Assembly (NCBI RefSeq): GCF_011193355.1
Contig: NZ_CP049780.1
Location: 2,270,556 to 2,334,555, forward strand
DNA: 64,000 bases
Reading direction: 5' to 3'
DNA from: Streptomyces sp. JB150
Lineage (GTDB): Bacteria; Actinomycetota; Actinomycetes; Streptomycetales; Streptomycetaceae
The position numbers and the translations under genes are program-made. This document shows positions 55,325 to 63,222 of the stretch, piece by piece (positions within the stretch are counted from its first letter, which is position 1; each line of letters begins with the position of its first letter). The notes beneath the pieces were generated by a model. That model was given only the letters and a program-made list of their open reading frames with translations, was not told the DNA's origin and made no database searches.

Positions 55325-55735
55325 GTGACGACCGCTGGACCGCCCGTGAAGGGCCGCGCCACCCGGCAGCGTGCCGCCGTGGCGGCAGCCCTCGACGAAG
55401 TCGACGAGTTCCGCAGTGCGCAGGACTTGCACGACATGCTCAAGCACAAGGGCGACTCCGTCGGGCTCACCACGGTCTACCGCACCCTCCAGTCCCTCGC
55501 CGAGGCCGGCGAGGTCGACGTGCTGCGCACCTCCGACGGCGAGGCGGTGTACCGGCGGTGCTCGACCGGCGAGCACCACCACCACCTGGTCTGCCGCGTC
55601 TGCGGCAAGGCGGTCGAGGTCGAGGGCCCGGCCGTGGAGAAGTGGGCGGACGCCATCGCGGCCGAGCACGGCTATGTGAACGTGGCGCACACGGTGGAGA
55701 TCTTCGGCACCTGCGCGGAGTGCGCCGCCGGTTGA
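55325..55735 (+). CDS. zur: Zinc uptake regulator Zur (Fur family)
   Basis: This 136-residue repressor has the Fur winged helix (TRQRAAVAAALDEVDEFRSAQDLHDMLKHKGDSVGLTTVYRTLQSLAEAGEVD) and the dimerisation domain with HHHHLVCRVCGKAVEVEG and the terminal CAEC, which supplies the structural zinc Cys4 site. The HHHH segment forms the sensory site. It would repress znuACB through the box at 52541-52560. I chose the GTG at 55325, which follows GAGGAGG by 7 bp; it lies 60 bp after znuB and may be co-transcribed. Confidence 0.94.
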   Translation: MTTAGPPVKGRATRQRAAVAAALDEVDEFRSAQDLHDMLKHKGDSVGLTTVYRTLQSLAEAGEVDVLRTSDGEAVYRRCSTGEHHHHLVCRVCGKAVEVEGPAVEKWADAIAAEHGYVNVAHTVEIFGTCAECAAG

Positions 55736-55773
55736 GCGGGGCTCGCGGGTTCGCCGTGGGAGGTGCGGTGCGT

Positions 55774-55841
55774 GGGCGGCTGCGGGTTCGTGGTGGCTGG
55801 TCGCGCGGTTCCCCGCGTCCCTGAAGACCTCGCAGCCGCCC
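55774..55841. repeat. Dispersed intergenic repeat within a hairpin (zur-uppS gap)
   Basis: GGGCGGCTGCG (55774-55784) pairs perfectly with CGCAGCCGCCC (55831-55841). The loop contains another member of the CTGGTCGCGC[A/G]GTTCCCCGCG family (55797-55822). It lies between the convergent zur and uppS genes and may work as a terminator. Confidence 0.65.
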
Positions 55842-55850
55842 CGTGCACGG

Positions 55851-56687
55851 TCAGCCTTCTGTCCGGCCCTCCATGGCCAGCAGTTCCTCGTTGGGGATCG
55901 CGCCGCCGAAGCGGCGGTCGCGGGAGGCGAACTCCAGGCAGGCCCGCCACAGGTCACGGCGGTCGAAGTCCGGCCACAGCACGTCCTGGAAGACCATCTC
56001 GGCGTACGCGCTCTGCCACAGCAGGTAGTTGGACGTGCGCTGCTCGCCGCTCGGGCGCAGGAACAGGTCGACGTCCGGCATGTCCGGGTAGTACAGGTAC
56101 TTCTGGACGGTCTTCTCGGTCACCTTCGACGGGTCGAGCCGCCCGGCCTTCACGTCCTCGGCGATGGCCCGCGCCGCGTCGGCGATCTCGGCGCGGCCGC
56201 CGTAGTTCATGCAGAAGTACAGGGTCAGCCGGTCGTTGTCCTTGGTCTGCTCCTGGGCGATCTGCAGCTCCTGGGCGACCGACTTCCACAGCTTGGGCAT
56301 CCGGCCCACCCAGCGCACCCGCACGCCCAGCTCGTCGAGCTGGTCGCGGGACTTGCGGATGAAGTCGCGGTTGAAGTTCATCAGGAAGCGCACCTCCTCG
56401 GGGGAGCGCTTCCAGTTCTCGGTGGAGAAGGCGTACAGGGAGATGGCGCCGACACCCATCTCGATGCCGCCCTGCAGCACGTCCAGCACGCGCTCGGCGC
56501 CCACCTTGTGGCCCTCGGTGCGCGGCAGGCCCCGCTCCTTGGCCCAGCGGCCGTTGCCGTCCATGACGATCGCCACATGGTTCGGCACCAGCTCGCCGGG
56601 GAGCTTCGGCGGCCGCGCGCCGGACGGGTGCGGCTCCGGCGTCCTGTACTCGCGGCGCTGGCGCCCCAGGAACCCGCGTACGACCAT
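55851..56687 (-). CDS. uppS: Isoprenyl transferase (undecaprenyl diphosphate synthase family)
   Basis: This 278-residue cis-prenyltransferase adds isopentenyl units to allylic diphosphates, making the lipid carrier for cell-wall synthesis. Catalytic Asp43 lies in [49 protein letters not shown] and the IPP-binding [23 protein letters not shown] are complete. Streptomyces usually carries more than one such enzyme, so it may make another chain length. It follows recO on the same strand with a 25-bp gap, a common actinobacterial pair. Confidence 0.94.
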   Translation of the reverse strand: MVVRGFLGRQRREYRTPEPHPSGARPPKLPGELVPNHVAIVMDGNGRWAKERGLPRTEGHKVGAERVLDVLQGGIEMGVGAISLYAFSTENWKRSPEEVRFLMNFNRDFIRKSRDQLDELGVRVRWVGRMPKLWKSVAQELQIAQEQTKDNDRLTLYFCMNYGGRAEIADAARAIAEDVKAGRLDPSKVTEKTVQKYLYYPDMPDVDLFLRPSGEQRTSNYLLWQSAYAEMVFQDVLWPDFDRRDLWRACLEFASRDRRFGGAIPNEELLAMEGRTEG

Positions 56688-56712
56688 GAGCGTCTCGTCT
56701 CCCTTGCTTCTC

Positions 56713-57459
56713 TTACTTCTCGACGTACCTCAGGGAACGCAGCCCGCGCTCCAGGTGCCAGTGCAGATAGGCGGACACCAGCCCGCTGCCCTCCCGCACG
56801 TACCGCGGCTCGCACGCGTCCGCGGTCTCCCAGTCTCCCGTAAGCAGCGCGGCCAGCAGCTCCAGGGTCCGCGGCGAGGGTACGACACTGCCGGGCACCC
56901 GGCAGTCCACGCAGACCGAGCCCCCGGAGGCCACCGAGAAGAAGCGGTTCGGACCGGGCATCCCGCACTTCACGCAGTCGCTGAAGCTGGGGGCGTAGCC
57001 GTTGACGGCGAGGGAGCGCAGCAGGAACGCGTCGAGCACCAGGTGCGGGGCGTGCTCGCCGCGGGCGAGCGTGCGCAGGGCCCCGACCAGCAGCAGGTAC
57101 TGCTGCACGGCCGGCTCGCCCTCGTGGTCGGTGAACCGCTCGGCGGTCTCCAGCATCGCCGTCCCGGCGGTGTACCGGGCGTAGTCGGTGACGATGGCGC
57201 CACCGTACGGCGCGATGGTCTCGCTCTGCGTGCACAGCGGCAGCCCGCGCCCCACCAGCTCGCTGCCGCGCGCGAAGAACTGCACGTCGACGTGGGAGAA
57301 CGGTTCGAGGCGCGCCCCGAACTTGGACTTCGTCCGGCGCACGCCTCTCGCCACGGCGCGTACCCGCCCGTGACCGCGCGTGAGCAGCGTGATGATCCGG
57401 TCCGCCTCACCCAGCTTCTGGGTGCGCAGCACGATGCCGTCGTCGCGGAACAGACTCAT
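56713..57459 (-). CDS. recO: DNA repair protein RecO
   Basis: This 248-residue recombination mediator loads RecA with RecR. The N-terminal OB fold is [41 protein letters not shown] helical domain follows, then a Cys4 zinc site ([10 protein letters not shown] with CVDC, about residues 165-190). Length and order match the family. ATG at 57459. It is upstream of uppS and probably co-transcribed with it. Confidence 0.95.
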   Translation of the reverse strand: MSLFRDDGIVLRTQKLGEADRIITLLTRGHGRVRAVARGVRRTKSKFGARLEPFSHVDVQFFARGSELVGRGLPLCTQSETIAPYGGAIVTDYARYTAGTAMLETAERFTDHEGEPAVQQYLLLVGALRTLARGEHAPHLVLDAFLLRSLAVNGYAPSFSDCVKCGMPGPNRFFSVASGGSVCVDCRVPGSVVPSPRTLELLAALLTGDWETADACEPRYVREGSGLVSAYLHWHLERGLRSLRYVEK

Positions 57460-57513
57460 GGACCCATTCTCGCCTACGCGCGCGGGTCCCCGGCCGGGTA
57501 CGCCCGCGCCGCG

Positions 57514-57738
57514 TCAAGGGACCTCGCCCCGGCTGCGCGCGTTGGCGTACGCGGTCGCGGCGCGCAGGCGCTCCGCGGGGGTGGCGTTGCGTACGCTCCG
57601 TGGGTCCGCGTCCCACTCCCTGCCGCCGCCGTACGGTCTCAGCTGTACGTAGGGTCCCTCGTGGCCCATCACGATGCCCACCTTCCCGGTGCGGGTGTCG
57701 ACGACGTACGAGCCGATCGGCGGCTTCGTCGGTGTCAT
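57514..57738 (-). CDS. Small conserved-type protein of unknown function
   Basis: This 74-residue protein (MTPTKPPIGSYVVDTRTGKVGIVMGHEGPYVQLRPYGGGREWD...) resembles small Streptomyces proteins with an SH3-like barrel (GSYVVDTRTGKVGIVMG followed by VQLRPYGGGREWD). No function is known to me. It often accompanies XRE-DUF397 loci in streptomycetes, and here it is divergent from one. The ATG at 57738 follows GGAAAC. It precedes recO by 54 bp on the same strand. Confidence 0.72.
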   Translation of the reverse strand: MTPTKPPIGSYVVDTRTGKVGIVMGHEGPYVQLRPYGGGREWDADPRSVRNATPAERLRAATAYANARSRGEVP

Positions 57739-57869
57739 TGGTTTCCGGCCTTTTCCTGCGGTTCGCATTTCCTGCAATCGGTGCTGTGCCTCCACGTGGC
57801 TCCCCTGGGTATTCGGGTTTCACTCTTTCCCTCTCCAGCATCGTCCGCCGGCCCTACACTCGACAGAAG

Positions 57870-57884
57870 CTTGTGCGCTACAAG
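57870..57884. promoter_or_regulatory. Inverted repeat upstream of XRE regulator
   Basis: CTTGT and ACAAG form perfect 5-bp arms around GCGCT, 26 bp before the ATG and just downstream of a -10-like TACACT (57855-57860). Suited to autoregulation by the following XRE protein. Confidence 0.45.
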
Positions 57885-57910
57885 TGCGGGGCAGGACAAA
57901 GGGGTTGGCC

Positions 57911-58744
57911 ATGGCCAATGGTTCACGGCAGGCTGCCTGGGAGTTCTTCGGAGCGGAGCTGAGGCGACGCCGCGAGGACGCGGGCATCACCCAAGTCGAC
58001 CTGGGGGCGCGGGTATTCGTCTCCGGTGCTTATATCGGTCAGTTCGAGCAGGCCATTCGAAAACCTCAGCTGGATATCGCCCAGCGCATCGACGAGGTCC
58101 TGCAAACCGACGGTATTTTCGAGCGGTTGTGCAGGAAGCTCATCAATGACCGGCGTTATGCGGAGTACTTTGCCCAGGCGGCCGAGTTGGAGGCGCTGGC
58201 GACCAAGATCTGCGAGTTCGCACCGGCACTTGTACCGGGCCTGCTCCAGACGGCGGCGTACGCCCGCGCGGTCACGCTGGCGATGAACCCGCTGGCGCCG
58301 GAGGAGCACATCGAGGACAAGGTGAGCGGTCGGCTGGAGCGGCAGCGGATCCTGCGGGACGCCGCCCGGCCGACGTACTGGGCGATCCTGCACGAGAACG
58401 TGCTGCGCACCCCGGTCGGCGGCCCAGCCGCCATGGCCGGCCAGCTGGAGCACATCGCGACGCTGGCACGAGAGCGCACCGTGCTGCTCCAGGTGCTGCC
58501 GTACACGGCAGGCGCGTACGCCATCATGACCGGATCTTTGAAGTACATGGAGTTCGAGGACGCTCCCCCCACGGTCTATACAGAAGCCGTGTATTCGGGG
58601 AGCCTCCTTGACGATCCGCCTGTGGTGAAGCGCACGCAAGCCACCTACGATCTGCTGAGGGCCGCCGCGTTGTCGCCTGACGCGTCCCTGGCCCTGATCG
58701 AATCGGCGGCGGAGGACCACAGACGATGCGCGAGTACGACCTGA
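57911..58744 (+). CDS. XRE-family regulator with DUF5753 domain
   Basis: This 277-residue protein has an N-terminal helix-turn-helix (FFGAELRRRREDAGITQVDLGARVFVSGAYIGQFEQAIRKPQLDIAQRID) and the C-terminal DUF5753 domain (EFAPALVPGLLQTAAYARAV, VLLQVLPYTAGAYAIMTGSLKYMEF). Such proteins pair with DUF397 proteins in Streptomyces, and loci of this kind (whiJ, abaA-like) modulate development and antibiotic production. The 5' third uses less GC-biased codons than neighbouring genes. It overlaps the DUF397 gene by 19 bp. ATG at 57911 follows AAAGGGG. Confidence 0.9.
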   Translation: MANGSRQAAWEFFGAELRRRREDAGITQVDLGARVFVSGAYIGQFEQAIRKPQLDIAQRIDEVLQTDGIFERLCRKLINDRRYAEYFAQAAELEALATKICEFAPALVPGLLQTAAYARAVTLAMNPLAPEEHIEDKVSGRLERQRILRDAARPTYWAILHENVLRTPVGGPAAMAGQLEHIATLARERTVLLQVLPYTAGAYAIMTGSLKYMEFEDAPPTVYTEAVYSGSLLDDPPVVKRTQATYDLLRAAALSPDASLALIESAAEDHRRCASTT

Positions 58745-58926
58745 CCCACGCCCGCTGGCGCAAGAGCACCCACAGCGACGGCAATGGCGGCGACTGCGTC
58801 GAGGTCGCCGACGGAGTCCCCGGTGTCGTCCCCGTCCGGGACAGCAAGGTCCCGGACGGGCCCGTGATCCTTGTCGGACCGGCCGCCTGGACCGCGTTCA
58901 TCCGTACGGCGCGCACCGCCGGCTGA
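58726..58926 (+). CDS. DUF397 family protein
   Basis: This 66-residue protein begins MREYDLTHARWRKSTHSDGNGGDCVEV, the DUF397 signature, and ends with VPVRDSKVPDGPVILVGPAAWTAFI. DUF397 proteins are thought to antagonise or partner the XRE regulator encoded just upstream. The 19-bp overlap indicates tight co-expression. Confidence 0.92.
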   Translation: MREYDLTHARWRKSTHSDGNGGDCVEVADGVPGVVPVRDSKVPDGPVILVGPAAWTAFIRTARTAG

Positions 58927-59023
58927 GGGACGTCCCGGAGGAGTGGCACTGGGGTAAACCCCCGTGAAAACCGGGCCGTTGCCCGGATGTGGGAGCGGGC
59001 GGGGATCGGCGAGGCTCGTGGGC

Positions 59024-60499
59024 ATGGAGAAGACCACGCGCACCGTCGGCCTCGTCGCCGCCTCCGCCGCCCTGCTGTTCGCCGGGCTCGCCGCCCCGTC
59101 CGCCGCCGCCCCGCGGCCCTCCCTCGACTGGGGTGCGTGTGCGGGCGGCGCGCCCGACGCCCGGCAGCAGTGCGCCACCGTCGAGGTGCCGATGGACTAC
59201 GCCGATCCGGGCGCCGGGACGATCGAGATCGCCATCTCGCGCATCCGGAGCGAGGACCCGGCCGAGCGGCGGGGTGTCCTCCTGCTGATCCCGGGCGGCC
59301 CCGGCGGCTCCAGCCTCGACGACCCGTCGAAGAAGGGGCAGAAGCTGCCGCAGGAGGTGCGGGACCGGTTCGACCTGGTCGGCTTCGCGCCGCGCGGTCT
59401 CGCCCCGTCCACTCCGGTCGGCTGCGGCCTGGACCACGGTGACCTCGCCCCGGTGAAGCTGCGGCCCTGGCCCGCCCCCGACGGCTCGATCGACGGGAAC
59501 CTGGCCGACGCGCGGCGGATGGCGGACGCCTGCGCCCACCACGGTGGCGAGCTGATCCGGCATCTGAGCACCGCCAACGAGGCCCGCGACCTCGACCGGG
59601 TGCGCGCCGCGCTGGGCGAGCGCAAGGTGTCCGCGTGGGGCGTGTCGTACGGCACGTACGTCGGCGCGGTGTACAGCCAGCTGTTCCCGCACCGCACGGA
59701 CCGGATCGTGCTCGACAGCAACGACGACCCCGACCCCGCCCGCGTGGCTCGCGCCTGGCTCGCCGGGTACGAACAGGGCGTCGAGGACGTGTTCCCCGAG
59801 TTCGCCCGGTGGGCGTCGCACCCCGGCAATCCGGACCGGATCGCCGGGACGGCCGCCGAGGTCCGCCCCCTGTTCCTGCGGCTGGCCGCCCGTCTCGACG
59901 CCGAGCCGATCCCCTGGCCGGGCGCCAACCCCGAGGAGCTGAACGGCAACGTACTGCGCCAGACCATGCTGGAGAGCCTCTACTCTCCCGCCCGTTTCCC
60001 CCGTCTCGCGCGGCTGATGCTGGCCGCGCAGCGCGGCACCGTGCCGCCCGCCCCCGCGTCGCCGCCGGACGAGGTGCTGCAGAACGTGACCGCCGTGGCC
60101 GCCGGGACCCTGTGCAACGACGTGGCCTGGCCCGAGGACCCGGCCGGGTACCGGAAGGACGTCGCCCGCAGCCGGGCCGCCCACCCGCTGACCGCGGGCA
60201 TGCCGCGCAACGCGATGCTCTGCGCCGCCTGGCCCTTCCCGCCCAGGGAGCCCGCGGTGCGGATCACCGACCGGGGGCCCTCCAACATCCTGCTCGTACA
60301 GAACGAGCGTGACCCGGCCACCCCGCTCGCCGGGGCCCTGAAGCTGCGCGCGGCCCTGGGTGACCGGGCGCGCATGGTCGTCGTCGACTCCACGGGCCAC
60401 GACGCCTACCTCGCCCACGGCAACGCCTGCGGCGACGCGACGGTCTCCCGATTCCTGGCGTCGGGCGAGCGGCCGGTACGGGACAGGCACTGCGACTAG
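59024..60499 (+). CDS. Secreted alpha/beta hydrolase, TAP-type peptidase
   Basis: This 491-residue exported protein has a signal peptide (about residues 1-26) and an alpha/beta-hydrolase fold of the tripeptidyl-aminopeptidase type. The nucleophile elbow is AWGVSYGTYVGAVY, the oxyanion GGPGGSS precedes it, the catalytic Asp is in VQNERDPATPLAGAL and the His in STGHDAYL within the TAP C-terminal domain. Streptomyces has many such extracellular peptidases. ATG at 59024 with GAGG about 10 bp upstream; an in-frame upstream start would destroy the signal peptide. Confidence 0.86.
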   Translation: MEKTTRTVGLVAASAALLFAGLAAPSAAAPRPSLDWGACAGGAPDARQQCATVEVPMDYADPGAGTIEIAISRIRSEDPAERRGVLLLIPGGPGGSSLDDPSKKGQKLPQEVRDRFDLVGFAPRGLAPSTPVGCGLDHGDLAPVKLRPWPAPDGSIDGNLADARRMADACAHHGGELIRHLSTANEARDLDRVRAALGERKVSAWGVSYGTYVGAVYSQLFPHRTDRIVLDSNDDPDPARVARAWLAGYEQGVEDVFPEFARWASHPGNPDRIAGTAAEVRPLFLRLAARLDAEPIPWPGANPEELNGNVLRQTMLESLYSPARFPRLARLMLAAQRGTVPPAPASPPDEVLQNVTAVAAGTLCNDVAWPEDPAGYRKDVARSRAAHPLTAGMPRNAMLCAAWPFPPREPAVRITDRGPSNILLVQNERDPATPLAGALKLRAALGDRARMVVVDSTGHDAYLAHGNACGDATVSRFLASGERPVRDRHCD

Positions 60500-60594
60500 C
60501 GGCGGCAGCGCGACCGGGCGCGCGGTCCAGCCGCAACCGAGGCGGGCCGCGACGGCGTCGATCACGGGCAGAGACGATCACGAAGGAGCCCTCG

Positions 60595-61476
60595 ATGTCG
60601 TTACGCCGCCGTACCCTCCTCACCGCCGGTGCCGCCGGTACCGCCGCCGCGCTCATCCCCGCCGCGGCGCACGCCTCCGGCGCGCCGGCCGGGGTCACCG
60701 GACGCCTGCGCGACCTGGAGCGGCACTACGGCGCCAAGCTCGGCGTCTACGCCCGCAACCTGCGCACCGGACGCACCGTCCGGCATCACGCGGACGACCT
60801 GTTCCCGATCTGTTCCGTCTTCAAGACCCTCGCCGCCGCCGCGGTCCTGCGCGACCTGGACCGGGACGGGGAGTTCCTGGCCCGCCGCATCCACTACACG
60901 GAAGCGGACCTGGTGGACGGCTCCGACAAGACGCGCGAGCACCTCGCCGAGGGGATGACCGTCGCCGAACTGTGCGACGTGACCATCCGGTTCAGCGACA
61001 ACGCGGCCGGAAACCTGCTGCTGCGCGAGCTGGGCGGCCCCACGGCGATCACCCGGTTCGCCCGCTCCCTCGGCGACCCGGTGACCCGCCTGGACCGCTG
61101 GGAGACGGAGCTGAACTCGGCGGAGCCGTGGCGGGTCACCGACACCACCAGCCCGCGCGCGATCGGCCGCACCTACGCCCGGCTCGTCCTCGGCGACGCC
61201 CTCCCCGGTGCCGACCGTGAGCTGCTGACCCACTGGCTGCTGCACAACACCACCAGCGGCGACCGGCTGCGCGCCGGTGTCCCGCCCACCTGGACGGTGG
61301 CCGACAAGACGGGGGGCGGCGCCTACGGCACCAACAACAACGTCGGCATCGCCTGGACCCCGGACGGCACCCCGGTCGTCCTGGCCGTCCTGTCCCGCAA
61401 GTTCGACCCGGCGGCGGTCCGCGACAACGCCCTGATCGCGCAGACCGCGGCCGTCCTGTCGGAGGTGCTGGCCTAG
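60595..61476 (+). CDS. bla: Class A beta-lactamase containing a TTA codon
   Basis: This 293-residue serine beta-lactamase hydrolyses beta-lactam antibiotics outside the membrane. It has a TAT signal (LRRRTLLTAGAAGTAAALIP). Active-site motifs are CSVFK (Ser74, Lys77), SDN (134-136), the ETELN omega-loop motif (Glu170, Asn174) and KTG (238-240). Codon 3 is TTA (60601-60603), predicting bldA-dependent translation and late, developmentally linked production. AAGGAG lies 7 bp before the ATG. No blaR/blaI regulator is adjacent. Confidence 0.94.
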   Translation: MSLRRRTLLTAGAAGTAAALIPAAAHASGAPAGVTGRLRDLERHYGAKLGVYARNLRTGRTVRHHADDLFPICSVFKTLAAAAVLRDLDRDGEFLARRIHYTEADLVDGSDKTREHLAEGMTVAELCDVTIRFSDNAAGNLLLRELGGPTAITRFARSLGDPVTRLDRWETELNSAEPWRVTDTTSPRAIGRTYARLVLGDALPGADRELLTHWLLHNTTSGDRLRAGVPPTWTVADKTGGGAYGTNNNVGIAWTPDGTPVVLAVLSRKFDPAAVRDNALIAQTAAVLSEVLA

Positions 61477-61515
61477 CCACTCCCGCACCGCCCCGGAAAT
61501 CCCTCGGACCCTCCG

Positions 61516-61546
61516 GGCAACCGATTCCGTCCGGACGGTGGTCTGG
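61516..61546 (+). promoter_or_regulatory. Candidate ECF-type promoter of the sigma factor gene
   Basis: GGCAACC (61516-61522) and GTCTGG (61541-61546) resemble ECF -35 (AACC) and -10 (GTC) elements with an 18-bp spacer, 20 bp before the sigma-factor ATG. This would allow autoregulation but the match is loose. Confidence 0.3.
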
Positions 61547-61565
61547 AGGGCGAGGAGGGTGCTTG

Positions 61566-62096
61566 ATGAAGGCCGAACACGAGGCCCAGTACCAGGAGTT
61601 CGTCAGAGCACGGTGGTCACACCTGGTGCGGACCGCCTATCTGCTGACGGGTGACGCGCACCACGCCGAGGACCTGACGCAGACCGCGCTGGCGAAGGCC
61701 TACCGCTCGTGGCGGCGGATCTCGCGCAGCGACAACCCGGAGGCGTACGTCCGCCGGATGCTCGTCAGCTGCAACAGCGACCGCTTCCGCAAACGGCGGG
61801 TCAGCGAGGCGCTGACCGCCTCGCCGCCGGAGCGGGCGGGGCACGACGAGACCGTGGGGCGCGTGGTGGAGCGCTCGCCGCTGCTCACCGCGCTGGCCGG
61901 ACTCCCCGCGCGGCAGCGGGCGGTGGTGGTCCTGCGCTACTGGGAGGACCTGTCCGAGGCGGAGGTCGCCGACACCCTCGGCTGCTCGCCCGGCACGGTC
62001 AAGAGCCAGGCGGCCAAGGGACTGGCGAAGTTGCGTACGTATCCGGGGCTCGCCCAGGCGATGGGTGTGCCGTCCAGGCAGGGAGACAGCAGGTGA
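61566..62096 (+). CDS. ECF sigma factor, SigE family
   Basis: This 176-residue ECF sigma factor has region 2 (FVRARWSHLVRTAYLLTGDAHHAEDLTQTALAKAYRSW) and region 4 (LPARQRAVVVLRYWEDLSEAEVADTLGCSPGTVKSQAAKGLAKLR). The pattern is that of the 'SigE family' (actinobacterial, SACE_1710-like subgroup). It overlaps the following gene by GTGA, so that product is its likely anti-sigma factor. I chose the ATG at 61566, with GGAGGG 7 bp upstream; a TTG directly before is unlikely. Confidence 0.9.
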   Translation: MKAEHEAQYQEFVRARWSHLVRTAYLLTGDAHHAEDLTQTALAKAYRSWRRISRSDNPEAYVRRMLVSCNSDRFRKRRVSEALTASPPERAGHDETVGRVVERSPLLTALAGLPARQRAVVVLRYWEDLSEAEVADTLGCSPGTVKSQAAKGLAKLRTYPGLAQAMGVPSRQGDSR

Positions 62097-63028
62097 ACGG
62101 GGACGAGCGGGTGGACGCGTGGCAGGGAGCCGACGGCGAGCGGGAGTTCGCGGAGCGGGTGCGGGCACTGCTCACCGATGACGCGCTCACCCTCCAGCCG
62201 TCGATGGCGCCCTACCCGGCGATCCGGCGCCGGGGCGTGGCGGAGCGGCGCCGGCGGGTGGCGGCGGCCGGGGCGGCGCTGGTGACGCTGGCCGTGGCGC
62301 CGGTGGGGGCGTACGCGCTGGGCGGCGCGGACCGGGGCGGGGAGGGCGCGTCCCCGGCCGTGTCCGCGACGGCCTCGCGGTCGCCCGTGCCCACGGCCTC
62401 GGCGACTCCGTCCGGCCCTTCGGGTCCGGCCACCGACGGGCAGCTCCTCGACGGGGTGACGCGGGAGTCCGCGGTGTCCATGCTGGAGGACTGCCTGGGC
62501 TCCGACCTCGGGCGGGGACCGCACCAGGGGCTGGGCGTTGCCGGGGAGTACCGGATCCTGCTCGCCATGCGCAGCACCGGCGACAGCAACTCCCCCGGGA
62601 ACGGCCACTTCGTGGTCGCGGCCCGCGACGACGCCGCCAGGACCCGGGTGATCTGCACCGTCAAGGACGGCGAGGTGGCCGGGGTGAACAGCGGAGGCGT
62701 CGCCGAGGGGCCACCGGACCAGGGCCCCGTCGTCCCGGACATCAACGCGCTCAAGCTCTACGCGCAGTCGGCCATGGACAGAGGGAACTGGAAGCTGCCG
62801 TTCCGCTGGGGCAGCATCGGCCTCGTCGACCCCTCGGTGGCCAGGGTGACCGTCTCCTACGGCGACGGCGAGACCCGGCCCGCCGTCCTGGACCACGGCT
62901 GGTACATCGCCACCGGCGAACTCGACCAGCAGGTCACGCGGGCGCCGCGGATCAAGGGCTACGACGCGGCGGGCGAGCTGGTCTACGACTCCGACCGGGA
63001 CAAGTACTACATGGCGGAGCTGCCCTGA
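62093..63028 (+). CDS. Membrane-anchored partner (putative anti-sigma factor) of the ECF sigma
   Basis: This 311-residue protein has a cytoplasmic N-terminal region of about 60 residues, a transmembrane segment (AAAGAALVTLAVAPVGAYALGG), a Ser/Thr/Pro/Ala-rich linker (about residues 85-115) and an extracellular domain of about 190 residues. No zinc-binding ZAS motif (HxxxCxxC) is present, so it is not a classical ZAS anti-sigma factor. The outer domain (VSMLEDCLGSDLG, TRVICTVKDGE) has two cysteines that could form a disulfide. The GTG at 62093 overlaps the sigma-factor stop. Confidence 0.75.
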   Translation: MNGDERVDAWQGADGEREFAERVRALLTDDALTLQPSMAPYPAIRRRGVAERRRRVAAAGAALVTLAVAPVGAYALGGADRGGEGASPAVSATASRSPVPTASATPSGPSGPATDGQLLDGVTRESAVSMLEDCLGSDLGRGPHQGLGVAGEYRILLAMRSTGDSNSPGNGHFVVAARDDAARTRVICTVKDGEVAGVNSGGVAEGPPDQGPVVPDINALKLYAQSAMDRGNWKLPFRWGSIGLVDPSVARVTVSYGDGETRPAVLDHGWYIATGELDQQVTRAPRIKGYDAAGELVYDSDRDKYYMAELP

Positions 63029-63068
63029 CGGGCCGTGGGCCCCCTTCCCGGGGCCCTCGGCACCCGCG

Positions 63069-63105
63069 TCCGGGTGGCGCCGTACAGGGGGCGGCGCCAC
63101 CCGGA
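63069..63105 (+). terminator. 13-bp hairpin after the ECF sigma operon
   Basis: TCCGGGTGGCGCC (63069-63081) and GGCGCCACCCGGA (63093-63105) pair perfectly around an 11-nt loop. A smaller GGGCCCC/GGGGCCC hairpin precedes it at 63037-63056. Confidence 0.7.
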
Positions 63106-63222
63106 TGCCCGGTTTCCCGACCGGCGCCCTGCCGGGGCGCCGCCCGCGGTGCCACCATCCGGAGAGGAGCACGAGCCGACCGGCGCCGTCGGGCGCCGGT
63201 CCCGTCAGCCGAGGGAGCCGCC

